Origin: Alphaproteobacteria bacterium
GTDB lineage: Bacteria > Pseudomonadota > Alphaproteobacteria > Rs-D84
DNA: 35,419 nucleotides
Direction: 5' to 3'
Assembly: GCA_017962125.1 (NCBI GenBank)
Contig: JAGCVZ010000005.1
Span: forward strand, 1-35,419
Shown here one piece after another: positions 1 to 6,725 of this stretch (the first letter of the stretch is position 1; every line of letters begins with the position of its first letter). A model generated the notes under the pieces. The model was not told where the DNA came from and did no database searches. It saw only the letters and a program-made list of their open reading frames with translations. Made by a program: the position numbers and the translations under genes.

Positions 1-114
1 AAACGTGGTTTGTTGCTGATGGTGAACCGTCGTAAGAAATTACTTGCATATATCAAAAAGCGCAATCCTGAAAAATACGAAGAACTTATTAAGAAATTGG
101 GCTTGCGTAAATAA
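1..114 (+). CDS. rpsO: 30S ribosomal protein S15, C-terminal part
   Basis: Only the last 37 codons are present; the 5' part lies outside the window. The reading frame starts at base 1 and ends with TAA at 112-114. The residues [19 protein letters not shown] and the ending LGLRK are typical of the C-terminal helix of S15, the small-subunit protein that binds the 16S rRNA central domain. Its position directly before pnp is the widely conserved rpsO-pnp order, which supports the call. A strong intrinsic terminator follows seven bases after the stop codon. Confidence 0.93.
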   Translation, partial: KRGLLLMVNRRKKLLAYIKKRNPEKYEELIKKLGLRK

Positions 115-120
115 AGAATT

Positions 121-146
121 CGGTCGGCATCTGCCGACCGTTTTTT
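121..146 (+). terminator. Intrinsic terminator of rpsO
   Basis: A GC-rich 9-bp stem (cggtcggca / tgccgaccg) with a minimal loop, followed by six T residues at 141-146. It separates rpsO from pnp, so pnp probably relies largely on the promoter just downstream. Confidence 0.9.
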
Positions 147-148
147 AT

Positions 149-176
149 TTGCAAAAGGATAAAAATATCGTATAAT
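149..176 (+). promoter_or_regulatory. Promoter of pnp
   Basis: TTGCAA at 149-154 and a perfect TATAAT at 171-176 with a 16-base spacer. The predicted start of transcription, about 182-184, falls at the foot of the leader hairpin at 185-251. Confidence 0.75.
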
Positions 177-184
177 CGCACGCG

Positions 185-251
185 GCGAAGAAAGAATTGT
201 TCATTTTTGCATTTTGCGCCCGGAATGCAATAACGAATAATTTTTCTTCGC
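185..251 (+). promoter_or_regulatory. Long leader hairpin of the pnp mRNA (probable autoregulatory RNase III site)
   Basis: The leader folds on itself over about 67 bases. The base of the stem is gcgaagaaa (185-193) with tttcttcgc (243-251), continued by interrupted pairs (197-202 with 235-240). The top is ttgcatt (207-213) with aatgcaa (224-230), around a loop ttgcgcccgg. In E. coli the pnp leader forms a long duplex cut by RNase III, after which PNPase degrades the short duplex and represses its own synthesis. The same layout here suggests the same control; this is inferred from structure only. Confidence 0.75.
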
Positions 252-288
252 GAAGTAAAAAATAAACTGATAAATATGGAGAAAAATT

Positions 289-2466
289 ATGTCAGAAAAA
301 AAATTAAACAACCCTGTTGTGGTTGAAGTACCGTATGGTGATGAAACATTAAAATTGGAAACTGGCCGTTTGGCAAAGCAGGCAAATGGTGCGGTTTTGG
401 CAACTATGGGTGAAACAATGGTCTTGGCGACCGTATGCGCAGAAAAAAACGCGGTCGAAGGTCAAGATTTCTTTCCGCTGACCGTTGATTACCAGGAAAA
501 ATTTGCATCCGCCGGTCGTATTCCGGGGTCTCGTGATCGCCGTGAAGGCAAGGCGAGTATGAGTGAAACATTGATTGCGCGTCTTATTGACCGCCCAATT
601 CGCCCTCTTTTCCCGGAAACATTCAAGAACAAGGTTCAAGTAGTAGCCCAGGTGTTTTCTTATGACCGTAAAAATCAACCTGATATTTTGGCGATGATTG
701 CGTCCAGTGCGGCATTGGCATTATCGGGTGTTCCTTTTGCGGGACCGATTGGCGCGGCGCGTGTCGGATATAGGGATGGTAAATACTTGCTTAATCCGTC
801 GGCAAAAGAAGTTGAAGATTCAGAAATGGATTTGGTTGTTGCGGCGACCAAAGATGGTGTTTTAATGGTTGAATCTGAAATTGGTGAATTGGACGAAGCG
901 ACAACACTTGGTGCGGTAAAGTTTGGCTTTGATGCGCAACAAACGGTTATCAAGGCAATCAATGATTTAGTTGCACGCGCTGGTAAAGAACGTTGGGCAA
1001 TTCCGGGAAAAACATCGGAATATATCGAAATGGAAAAGCGTTTCGAACAATTCGCACCGGAAATTGAAAAGGCGTTGGGTATCAAAGAAAAATTAGTTCG
1101 CCTTGAAACACTGGGCGATATTCATACCCAGGCGAAAACATTGATTCCAGAAATGTTCCCAGACACAACTGTTGCAACATCTACGCTTGAATCATTTGCA
1201 GATGAAATTGTTGAAAATATTACGGCGCGTATTATGCGTTCGAATATATTGGCGGGTAAACCGCGTATTGATGGCCGCGACACTAAAACTGTTCGCCCGA
1301 TTGAAATTGAATTGGGTGTGTTGCCACGCGCACATGGTTCTGCGTTATTCACTCGTGGTGAAACCCAGGCATTAGTATCGCTGACACTTGGTGGTGGCAA
1401 GGATGCATTGCCATTGGAAACATTGGATGGTGATGCGGAACGCGAATTTATATTGAATTATAATTTCCCAGGATTTTCAGTTGGCGAAGCCAAGGGATTA
1501 AAGGCCCCTGGTCGTCGCGAAATTGGTCATGGAAACCTTGCTTGGCGTGCGGTTCATCCAATGGTACCGGATCGCAAAGATTTTGACTATGTGATTCGTA
1601 TCTGCTCTGATATTTTGGAATCGAACGGTTCTTCGTCTATGGCGACAACATGTGGTGCTACACTTGCCATGATGGACGGTGGTGTTCCAATGAAACGCCC
1701 TGTTGCCGGTATTGCGATGGGACTTATCAAGGAAGGCGACGATTACGCGATTTTGACCGATATCTTGGGTGATGAAGATCACCTTGGTGATATGGACTTC
1801 AAAGTAACAGGAACAGACCGTGGTGTTACCGCGTTACAAATGGATATTAAAATAACATCCATCACTTTTGAAATTATGGAACGCGCCTTGGCTCAGGCAA
1901 AAGATGGTCGTATGCACATACTTGGCAAGATTACCAGTGCAATCGATAAACCGCGTGATCACGTGTCAAAATATGCGCCACAGCTTTATACTATGACAAT
2001 CAATCCAGACAAGATTCGTGATGTTATTGGCAAGGGCGGTGTTGTTATCCAAGCAATTACTCGTGATACAAACACAACAATTGATTTGGAAGATGATGGT
2101 ACTGTCAAAATTCTTGCTGTTACAAAACAAGATGCGGATGCCGCTATTGCAAAGATAAAAGAAATCGTTGCGGAACCAGAAGTTGGTGAAATCTATCATG
2201 GAACGGTTACTGGTATCAAAGATTTTGGTATTTTTGTACGAATTCTAAGCGGATTCGAAGCGATGGTTCATATTTCTGAAATCACTGGCAAGCATTTGAA
2301 AAAAATAGAAGATGCGAATTTAAAAGAAGGTGACGAAGTTTATGTTAAATACACTGGCATCGATAAACGCGGTAAAACAAGATTTTCTATGGTTGGAATT
2401 GACCAAAAAACTGGCAAAGAAGTCAAAAAAGAAGAAACAGAAGAAAATATTGTAACCGAAGAATAA
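289..2466 (+). CDS. pnp: Polyribonucleotide nucleotidyltransferase (PNPase)
   Basis: This 725-residue protein has the family's usual length. PNPase is a trimeric 3'-5' phosphorolytic exoribonuclease of mRNA decay in the cytoplasm. Domains visible in order: first RNase PH-like domain (about 10-145), the helical linker domain, second RNase PH-like domain (about 310-540, with GRDTKTVRPI and GDGDAER-like active-site surroundings), a KH domain with the GKGG loop in IRDVIGKGGVVIQAI (about 575-590), and an S1 domain beginning GEIYHGTVTGIKDFGIFV (about 635-700). An acidic, Lys/Glu-rich tail follows. The ATG at 289 has GGAG ten bases upstream. It is transcribed from its own promoter behind a regulatory hairpin and ends before a perfect 28-base palindrome terminator. 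Confidence 0.97.
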   Translation: MSEKKLNNPVVVEVPYGDETLKLETGRLAKQANGAVLATMGETMVLATVCAEKNAVEGQDFFPLTVDYQEKFASAGRIPGSRDRREGKASMSETLIARLIDRPIRPLFPETFKNKVQVVAQVFSYDRKNQPDILAMIASSAALALSGVPFAGPIGAARVGYRDGKYLLNPSAKEVEDSEMDLVVAATKDGVLMVESEIGELDEATTLGAVKFGFDAQQTVIKAINDLVARAGKERWAIPGKTSEYIEMEKRFEQFAPEIEKALGIKEKLVRLETLGDIHTQAKTLIPEMFPDTTVATSTLESFADEIVENITARIMRSNILAGKPRIDGRDTKTVRPIEIELGVLPRAHGSALFTRGETQALVSLTLGGGKDALPLETLDGDAEREFILNYNFPGFSVGEAKGLKAPGRREIGHGNLAWRAVHPMVPDRKDFDYVIRICSDILESNGSSSMATTCGATLAMMDGGVPMKRPVAGIAMGLIKEGDDYAILTDILGDEDHLGDMDFKVTGTDRGVTALQMDIKITSITFEIMERALAQAKDGRMHILGKITSAIDKPRDHVSKYAPQLYTMTINPDKIRDVIGKGGVVIQAITRDTNTTIDLEDDGTVKILAVTKQDADAAIAKIKEIVAEPEVGEIYHGTVTGIKDFGIFVRILSGFEAMVHISEITGKHLKKIEDANLKEGDEVYVKYTGIDKRGKTRFSMVGIDQKTGKEVKKEETEENIVTEE

Positions 2467-2475
2467 AAGGGTAAA

Positions 2476-2503
2476 AAAATTCCGGTCACATGACCGGAAT
2501 TTT
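2476..2503 (+). terminator. Terminator after pnp (perfect palindrome)
   Basis: A perfect 13-bp inverted repeat (aaaattccggtca, spacer ca, tgaccggaatttt). It carries A residues on one side and T residues on the other and so could act in both directions. It lies ten bases after the pnp stop. Confidence 0.85.
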
Positions 2504-2526
2504 ATCCCAATAAGTAAGGAAATAAA

Positions 2527-2892
2527 ATGAATGTAATTCCAGGCGATAGACTTAAGTGGACGGATACCATGTGGGCGTATTATTTGGGGTGTTCAATTAA
2601 TGAAATACCATTATATCGACAAATTTTATCTAAAAATTTTGTTGCGCGGGTTCGTCAGTGTCCGGCAAACAGACGGTATATTTTTGAATTGTTTCAAAAG
2701 GTTGTGGGCCCAAAAGGACAGGGACGGATGCGTTATGTGTACTCTGATTGGTGTTATCAGTATAGTGACCCAGCAAAAGAAGTTCAATTTGCAAATGAAT
2801 ATATTTCTAATATGGTATTCCGCGATGAAGTTGCTGCCCGGTTAAAAATACCAAAAAAATCGTTTCAAATGATGTTGATACGCGAAAAATAA
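2527..2892 (+). CDS. Hypothetical protein, first of two tandem paralogues
   Basis: I do not recognise the family. The 121-residue product has no signal peptide or membrane segment and is rich in aromatic and basic residues. It shares an order of motifs with the next gene: R-L-x-W-T-D near residue 8, W-A-x-Y-x-G-C (about 17-23), I-P-x-Y-R, and the identical last eight residues QMMLIREK. Overall identity of the two is low apart from these points. The C-terminal part (EVAARLKIPKKSFQMMLI) looks like a short helical segment. AAGGAAATAAA precedes the ATG at 2527. It lies between the pnp terminator and a second copy, ahead of ybaB. Confidence 0.7.
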   Translation: MNVIPGDRLKWTDTMWAYYLGCSINEIPLYRQILSKNFVARVRQCPANRRYIFELFQKVVGPKGQGRMRYVYSDWCYQYSDPAKEVQFANEYISNMVFRDEVAARLKIPKKSFQMMLIREK

Positions 2893-2910
2893 AAGGATAA
2901 AAAATGGATA
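2866..2910 (+). repeat. 45-bp exact direct repeat, copy 1
   Basis: Identical to 3243-3287. It covers the last codons and stop of the first paralogue, the 11-base gap with the AAAGGATAAAAA ribosome binding site, and the first seven bases of the next ORF (ATGGATA). The offset is 377 bp. Confidence 0.95.
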
Positions 2911-3269
2911 ACGTTAAGAAGAGTAGGCTTGATTGGACGGATGCGGATTGGGCAAATTATTTTGGTTGTCCTGTACAGAAAATACCGGAATATAGAAAGT
3001 TTTTGGATGATAATTATGTTCCTGCGATTGAACGCGATACAGTAACAGGCAAGTATTCTTTGGTTGTATATAAATACGATATTGCTCCATCGGGTCATGA
3101 AAGGTTGCAACTGTGGCTGACCGATGATAAGCACAGTTTTGACAATACGATTGATGCATTACATGATGCGAATAATGTTATTTCGACACTAGAGTTTACA
3201 GATTTTTGGGCCAAGACGTACGATGTCCCAAAACAAGTTTTACAAATGATGTTGATACGCGAAAAATAA
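2904..3269 (+). CDS. Hypothetical protein, second of two tandem paralogues
   Basis: This unrecognised 121-residue protein is a diverged copy of its upstream neighbour: S-R-L-D-W-T-D, W-A-N-Y-F-G-C, I-P-E-Y-R-K and the shared ending QMMLIREK lie at the same positions. It contains no visible export signal, metal-binding motif or catalytic motif. The ATG at 2904 follows aaaaggataaaaa; exactly the same 5' sequence is found before ybaB. The gap to ybaB is 11 bases, so the three genes are probably one transcript. A small DNA- or RNA-binding role would fit size and context, but nothing in the sequence proves it. Confidence 0.7.
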   Translation: MDNVKKSRLDWTDADWANYFGCPVQKIPEYRKFLDDNYVPAIERDTVTGKYSLVVYKYDIAPSGHERLQLWLTDDKHSFDNTIDALHDANNVISTLEFTDFWAKTYDVPKQVLQMMLIREK

Positions 3270-3287
3270 AAGGATAAAAAATGGATA
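3243..3287 (+). repeat. 45-bp exact direct repeat, copy 2
   Basis: Second copy of the repeat at 2866-2910. It bridges the end of the second paralogue and the start of ybaB, so ybaB begins with the same ATGGATA as the second paralogue. Confidence 0.95.
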
Positions 3288-3586
3288 TGGAATCATTAAT
3301 GGCTCAGGCAGGCGAATTACAGAATAAAGTTGCAGCAGCGCAGGAGAAATTGGCAGGTATGCATGTCAAAGGTCTTGCAACTGGTGGTGCATGCATCGTT
3401 GATATGTCTGGAAAATACGACATAAATTCCGTAACGATAAATCCAGCATTGGTTGAACAAGGTGTTGCCGCCATAGAAAACGCGGTGTTGTCGGCGATGC
3501 GTGATGCCAAACAAAAGGCGGATACATTGATTGACGATGTTATGTCAGATGCAACGGCGGGTATACCAATGCCACCGATGGGATAG
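3281..3586 (+). CDS. ybaB: YbaB/EbfC-family nucleoid-associated protein
   Basis: This 101-residue protein matches the YbaB/EbfC family in length and layout. An N-terminal helix, MDMESLMAQAGELQNKVAAA, is followed by a beta region (VKGLATGGACIVDMSGKYDI) and a C-terminal helix ending before a Pro/Met-rich tail (AGIPMPPMG). Family members are dimeric DNA-binding proteins of the nucleoid. In most bacteria ybaB sits directly between dnaX and recR. Here dnaX follows 1.6 kb later, with a tRNA, a structured RNA and an exported protein in between, and recR is not in the window. The start is set by AAAGGATAAAAA before the ATG. Confidence 0.88.
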   Translation: MDMESLMAQAGELQNKVAAAQEKLAGMHVKGLATGGACIVDMSGKYDINSVTINPALVEQGVAAIENAVLSAMRDAKQKADTLIDDVMSDATAGIPMPPMG

Positions 3587-3593
3587 TTTTTAC

Positions 3594-3622
3594 TGGACAA
3601 TCATAAAAATATAAAATATGAT
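3594..3622 (+). promoter_or_regulatory. Promoter of tRNA-Val
   Basis: TGGACA at 3594-3599 and TATGAT at 3617-3622, 17-base spacer. Transcription would begin near 3629, just before the mature 5' end of the tRNA. Confidence 0.6.
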
Positions 3623-3632
3623 TGCGACGTTT

Positions 3633-3709
3633 GGATGTTTAGCTCAGTTGGCTAGAGCATCTGCTTTACACGCAGAGGGTCAGGGGTTCGAGTCCCTTAA
3701 CATCCACCA
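3633..3709 (+). tRNA. tRNA-Val (anticodon UAC)
   Basis: A full cloverleaf can be drawn. The acceptor is ggatgtt with aacatcc, the D arm gctc/gagc, and the anticodon stem tctgc/gcaga around loop tttacac (anticodon TAC, decoding GTA). The T arm has the ttcgagt loop, and A-CCA is encoded at 3706-3709. Length is 77 nt. Confidence 0.95.
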
Positions 3710-3721
3710 CGAAATTTTGTT

Positions 3722-3745
3722 ATCGCGCACCAAAAAGTGCGCGAT
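3722..3745 (+). terminator. Hairpin 3' of tRNA-Val
   Basis: A 9-bp perfect stem, atcgcgcac / gtgcgcgat, with a six-base loop. It is followed by taaaattt rather than a clean T-run, so it may be a 3'-processing or weak termination hairpin. Confidence 0.5.
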
Positions 3746-3799
3746 TAAAATTTCCGGATGCCGGGGCTTAATTTTAAATAAACAATTTTATTTTTTCAC

Positions 3800-3829
3800 T
3801 TGATTGGTTTTTAAAAGTTTTGCTATCAT
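3800..3829 (+). promoter_or_regulatory. Promoter of the structured RNA
   Basis: TTGATT at 3800-3805 and TATCAT at 3824-3829 with an extended TGC before the -10; 18-base spacer. The expected transcript start is about 3836. Confidence 0.7.
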
Positions 3830-3835
3830 AAGAAT

Positions 3836-4047
3836 GAATCAGATGGGAATCTGGTTCGGGGCATTAGCGTGCCCATATGAAGTCGGCACATTATGTCGTA
3901 ATCCAACATAGTTCCGATATTTTGTGCCGTGATTCTGTTTTCCCCGATTATTGGTCGGGGTGCCGTGGTAAATTTAAAAAACCATGGAATCATGACTTCA
4001 TATGATACGCTAACACCCTGACCGCTTTTCGTTTGACGGTCTTTTTT
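3836..4047 (+). ncRNA. Structured RNA of about 210 nt: independent sRNA or leader of the next gene
   Basis: No long ORF fits, but the sequence folds well by hand. A 5' hairpin (3837-3844 with 3849-3856) is closed by a GGGA loop. The main stem pairs 3864-3870 with 4007-4013, then eleven perfect pairs 3874-3884 with 3994-4004. Inside lie P2 (3885-3890 with 3923-3928, capped by 3892-3896 with 3906-3910) and P3 (3930-3935 with 3987-3992). P3 encloses hairpin ccccga/tcgggg (3942-3960) and a stem 3964-3969 with 3981-3986. A terminator follows at once. I could not match it to RNase P RNA, tmRNA, SRP RNA or 6S RNA from memory. Because the terminator ends 23 bases before the next ATG, it may be a riboswitch-like leader. 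Confidence 0.6.
4020..4047 (+). terminator. Terminator of the structured RNA
   Basis: Stem gaccg (4020-4024) with cggtc (4037-4041), followed by six T residues (4042-4047). It lies directly upstream of the ribosome binding site of the next gene. Confidence 0.75.
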
Positions 4048-4070
4048 AATGGCAACAAGGGGGGCATGAA

Positions 4071-5096
4071 ATGAAACTATATTCAATTTTTAATAAAATA
4101 TCGAACATCATAATCCTGTCGATGTTTACATTTGTTTTGGTACCCGCGTTTGCGACCAACTCAGACCCCACAGAACTTGCCAGAAAGACTGTTGCAAGCA
4201 AAGCATATGTCGACACAAAACAGGACCAAATTGAAACAGGAATGATAGATTTTGATATGGATACAGGTGCACCTTATGCATTGCCTGCACTTGTATCTTA
4301 TGACACTGATAATGGTTTGGTTGGTAATCAAATAGGGATTTTTGATTGGCAAACATCTGATGACATGATGGGACCTTTATACTATTATAATGATGCTGTT
4401 ATGCGGGACTTCCCCGATTTAGATATGGATAAGTTTGTCCCAACTGTTCGTGCAGTAGCAAACAGTTTTACAGATTTTAAGTACAATATGGACAAGATAA
4501 GCTGGAATTCTAATACACAAAATTTAATAAATGCATATAATACAAATTTTGGTGGAAATGGTAATTGGCCTGAAGAGTACGACGATTCTAATTATTTAGT
4601 TTCTGGATACGTGTTTATAAACAGTCTTGCATTAAAACAAAATAAAATCGGTGCAACGACAACGGCACATACATACGATGCGACGAATCGACCAACCGCA
4701 GATGGCAGTGTGATTACTACAACCACCACGGCCGGTGTGGTCGGTGAACGTGGTATTGCCACCGCACCGACATACGATGCGAATAATCAACTAAGTAATA
4801 GTTCATGGATTCCGACCATGGGTGCAATGATGACGGCGATTGCAAACGGTTCGGCGGCACTGATACCGGCGGGAACGGCGGGTAATGTTGTAACGTACAG
4901 TGGAACGGCGGGAACGTTTGGTTCGAATACGGTGGCAAGTGCACCAAGTTACGATGCAACAACCGGCGCATTGGAAAATGGATCTGAAATCGCAAATATC
5001 GCCGCCATTGACACGCGTCAGAAAAAAATGACCTGCGCCGGTTGGGACAGCGAAACGCACGATGATGCGCATTGTTGGTTATGGGCGCTGGAATAA
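4071..5096 (+). CDS. Exported low-complexity protein of unknown function
   Basis: The 341-residue product starts with a clear signal peptide (hydrophobic stretch about 12-25, likely cut after AFA at 28). The mature N-terminus contains ASKAYVDTKQDQIETG. The second half is Ala/Thr/Gly-rich with degenerate repeats: APTYDANNQL and APSYDATTGAL, each followed by Ser/Asn-rich text and an I-A-N or I-A-x-I-D segment. The C-terminus is different: two cysteines (TCAGWD, HCWLWALE) and three tryptophans. This looks like a surface or periplasmic structural protein. The start is fixed by AAGGGGGG six bases before the ATG. Expression may depend on read-through of the terminator at 4020-4047. Function unknown. 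Confidence 0.75.
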   Translation: MKLYSIFNKISNIIILSMFTFVLVPAFATNSDPTELARKTVASKAYVDTKQDQIETGMIDFDMDTGAPYALPALVSYDTDNGLVGNQIGIFDWQTSDDMMGPLYYYNDAVMRDFPDLDMDKFVPTVRAVANSFTDFKYNMDKISWNSNTQNLINAYNTNFGGNGNWPEEYDDSNYLVSGYVFINSLALKQNKIGATTTAHTYDATNRPTADGSVITTTTTAGVVGERGIATAPTYDANNQLSNSSWIPTMGAMMTAIANGSAALIPAGTAGNVVTYSGTAGTFGSNTVASAPSYDATTGALENGSEIANIAAIDTRQKKMTCAGWDSETHDDAHCWLWALE

Positions 5097-5133
5097 TTTA
5101 GCTGTTCTGTTTTGGTATAATCCACTTTATCCC

Positions 5134-5161
5134 TTGAATTTTGATATTCATTTGCTATGCT
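5134..5161 (+). promoter_or_regulatory. Promoter of dnaX
   Basis: TTGAAT at 5134-5139, extended TGC and TATGCT at 5156-5161, 16-base spacer. The start of transcription near 5168 excludes the ATG at 5157 as start codon. A further TATAAT at 5116-5121 with upstream TGG could be a second promoter. Confidence 0.65.
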
Positions 5162-5180
5162 TGGGGCAAAGGAAGAAAGC

Positions 5181-6707
5181 ATGGACACCAGTTATACTGT
5201 TTTGGCACGCAAATATCGCAGTCAGGATTTTCAATCGCTTATTGGTCAAGATGTTTTGGTTAAAACACTGACAACTGCAATCAAGACCGGACGAATCGCA
5301 CATGCATATATTTTTACCGGAATTCGTGGTACCGGAAAAACCAGTACGGCGCGTATATTGGCCAAGGCGTTAAATTGTTTGTCGTCTGATGGTCCAACAG
5401 CAACACCGTGTGGCAAATGTGAAAATTGCCGTGCGATTGCTGCGGGTCAGCATATTGATGTGCTTGAAATTGATGCGGCATCACATACCGGTGTTGATAA
5501 CATGCGCGAAATTTTGGATGCGGCACAGTATCGTCCAACAAATGGTCGTTACAAGGTTTATATTATTGACGAAGTTCATATGCTATCGTCCAGTGCGTTT
5601 AATGCATTGCTTAAAACACTAGAAGAACCGCCGGCACATGTTATCTTTATCCTTGCCACTACCGAAATACGCAAGGTGCCGGTTACGATTCTTTCACGGT
5701 GCCAGCGTTTTGATTTGGTGCGTGTTCCGGTTGATACATTAAAAAAACATTTTGCTTGGATTGCAGAGCAAGAAAAGGTCGAACTTAGTGATGCGGCAAA
5801 TGAATTACTTGCACGTGCGGCGGACGGTTCTGTGCGTGATGGTCTTTCTTTGCTTGACCAAGCGATTGCTCAAACAGGTGGTCATGTTGATGAAAAATCC
5901 GTTATGGACATGTTGAAACGTGCAGACCGCGGTGTCGTTGTCGATTTTATGCAGACAATTTTATCTGGAAATGTTGCAACAGCCCTTGCCAAGGCAGACG
6001 AAATTTATACTAACGGTGCGGATTTAACTATGTTGGTTACTGATATGATGGAATGGGTTCATTGGGCAACGCGGATGCATCCTGTCCTGCGTGCTGGTGA
6101 AAGCAATCATGTTCCTTATACTGCTGACCAGCGCGAACGCATAAACGAAATAAATAAACATGTTTCATTAAATACATTATCAAGACTTTGGCAGGTCTTA
6201 GTCGCATCTGTTCCAGAAATGGCGGCAAGTATGAATCAAAAACAATGTTTTGATATGTTGGTAATTCGATTGATGCATATCGCGGATATACCGTCTTTGC
6301 CAGATATTTTAAATAGCGAAAAAAAAGAAACTCAGCGCGTTACACAGATTGTTACAAAACCCAAAAAATTAGAAATTCATTCGGCATCCGAATTAGCAGA
6401 TGCTTTAGAGATTGCACGCGAAATGTTGCTTTATTCGTATTTTACAAAAAATATAGAGGTTTCCGATTTTTCAGGAACGCATATATCGTATTTTGACCGT
6501 GGTAACGATTCGGACTTTCAATCAAAATTGGTGCAGTGGTTAAATGATAAAACCGGTGAAAAATGGGTTGTGGAAAAAATTGAAAAATCTGCACAGGTCC
6601 AGACTGTGCGCGAACAAGAAAAGGCTGCTGTGGAATCGGATCCGATGGTCGCTGATGCAATGTCTTTGTTTGAAGGCGCGGAGATTGTTGGTATATCAAA
6701 ACAATAA
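5181..6707 (+). CDS. dnaX: DNA polymerase III subunit tau/gamma
   Basis: This is the clamp-loader ATPase of the replicative polymerase, which loads the sliding clamp. The start at 5181 gives MDTSYTVLARKYR, the usual DnaX beginning, and has AAAGGAAG upstream; an earlier in-frame ATG overlaps the promoter. Visible motifs: Walker A GIRGTGKTS (about 43-51), the zinc-binding cysteines in CGKCENC (about 76-82), Walker B YIIDEVHML, the ATTE sensor and the arginine-finger motif ILSRCQRF. Domain III follows; the C-terminal region is short and ends in FEGAEIVGISKQ. At 508 residues it is shorter than E. coli tau (643). No slippery heptamer for a gamma form was noticed. recR is absent downstream. Confidence 0.95.
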   Translation: MDTSYTVLARKYRSQDFQSLIGQDVLVKTLTTAIKTGRIAHAYIFTGIRGTGKTSTARILAKALNCLSSDGPTATPCGKCENCRAIAAGQHIDVLEIDAASHTGVDNMREILDAAQYRPTNGRYKVYIIDEVHMLSSSAFNALLKTLEEPPAHVIFILATTEIRKVPVTILSRCQRFDLVRVPVDTLKKHFAWIAEQEKVELSDAANELLARAADGSVRDGLSLLDQAIAQTGGHVDEKSVMDMLKRADRGVVVDFMQTILSGNVATALAKADEIYTNGADLTMLVTDMMEWVHWATRMHPVLRAGESNHVPYTADQRERINEINKHVSLNTLSRLWQVLVASVPEMAASMNQKQCFDMLVIRLMHIADIPSLPDILNSEKKETQRVTQIVTKPKKLEIHSASELADALEIAREMLLYSYFTKNIEVSDFSGTHISYFDRGNDSDFQSKLVQWLNDKTGEKWVVEKIEKSAQVQTVREQEKAAVESDPMVADAMSLFEGAEIVGISKQ

Positions 6708-6725
6708 TGTTGTAGGGGGAAAAAA

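Noticed and set aside
3618..3803. Plus-strand ORF of 61 codons
   Set aside because: It runs through the complete tRNA-Val gene and has no ribosome binding site.
3826..4086. Minus-strand ORF of 86 codons over the structured RNA
   Set aside because: No SD; it is explained by antisense of a strongly paired RNA with promoter and terminator on the plus strand.
5157..5180. Upstream ATG for dnaX
   Set aside because: It lies in the -10 region of the dnaX promoter and gives an N-terminal extension not seen in DnaX; ATG 5181 has the SD.
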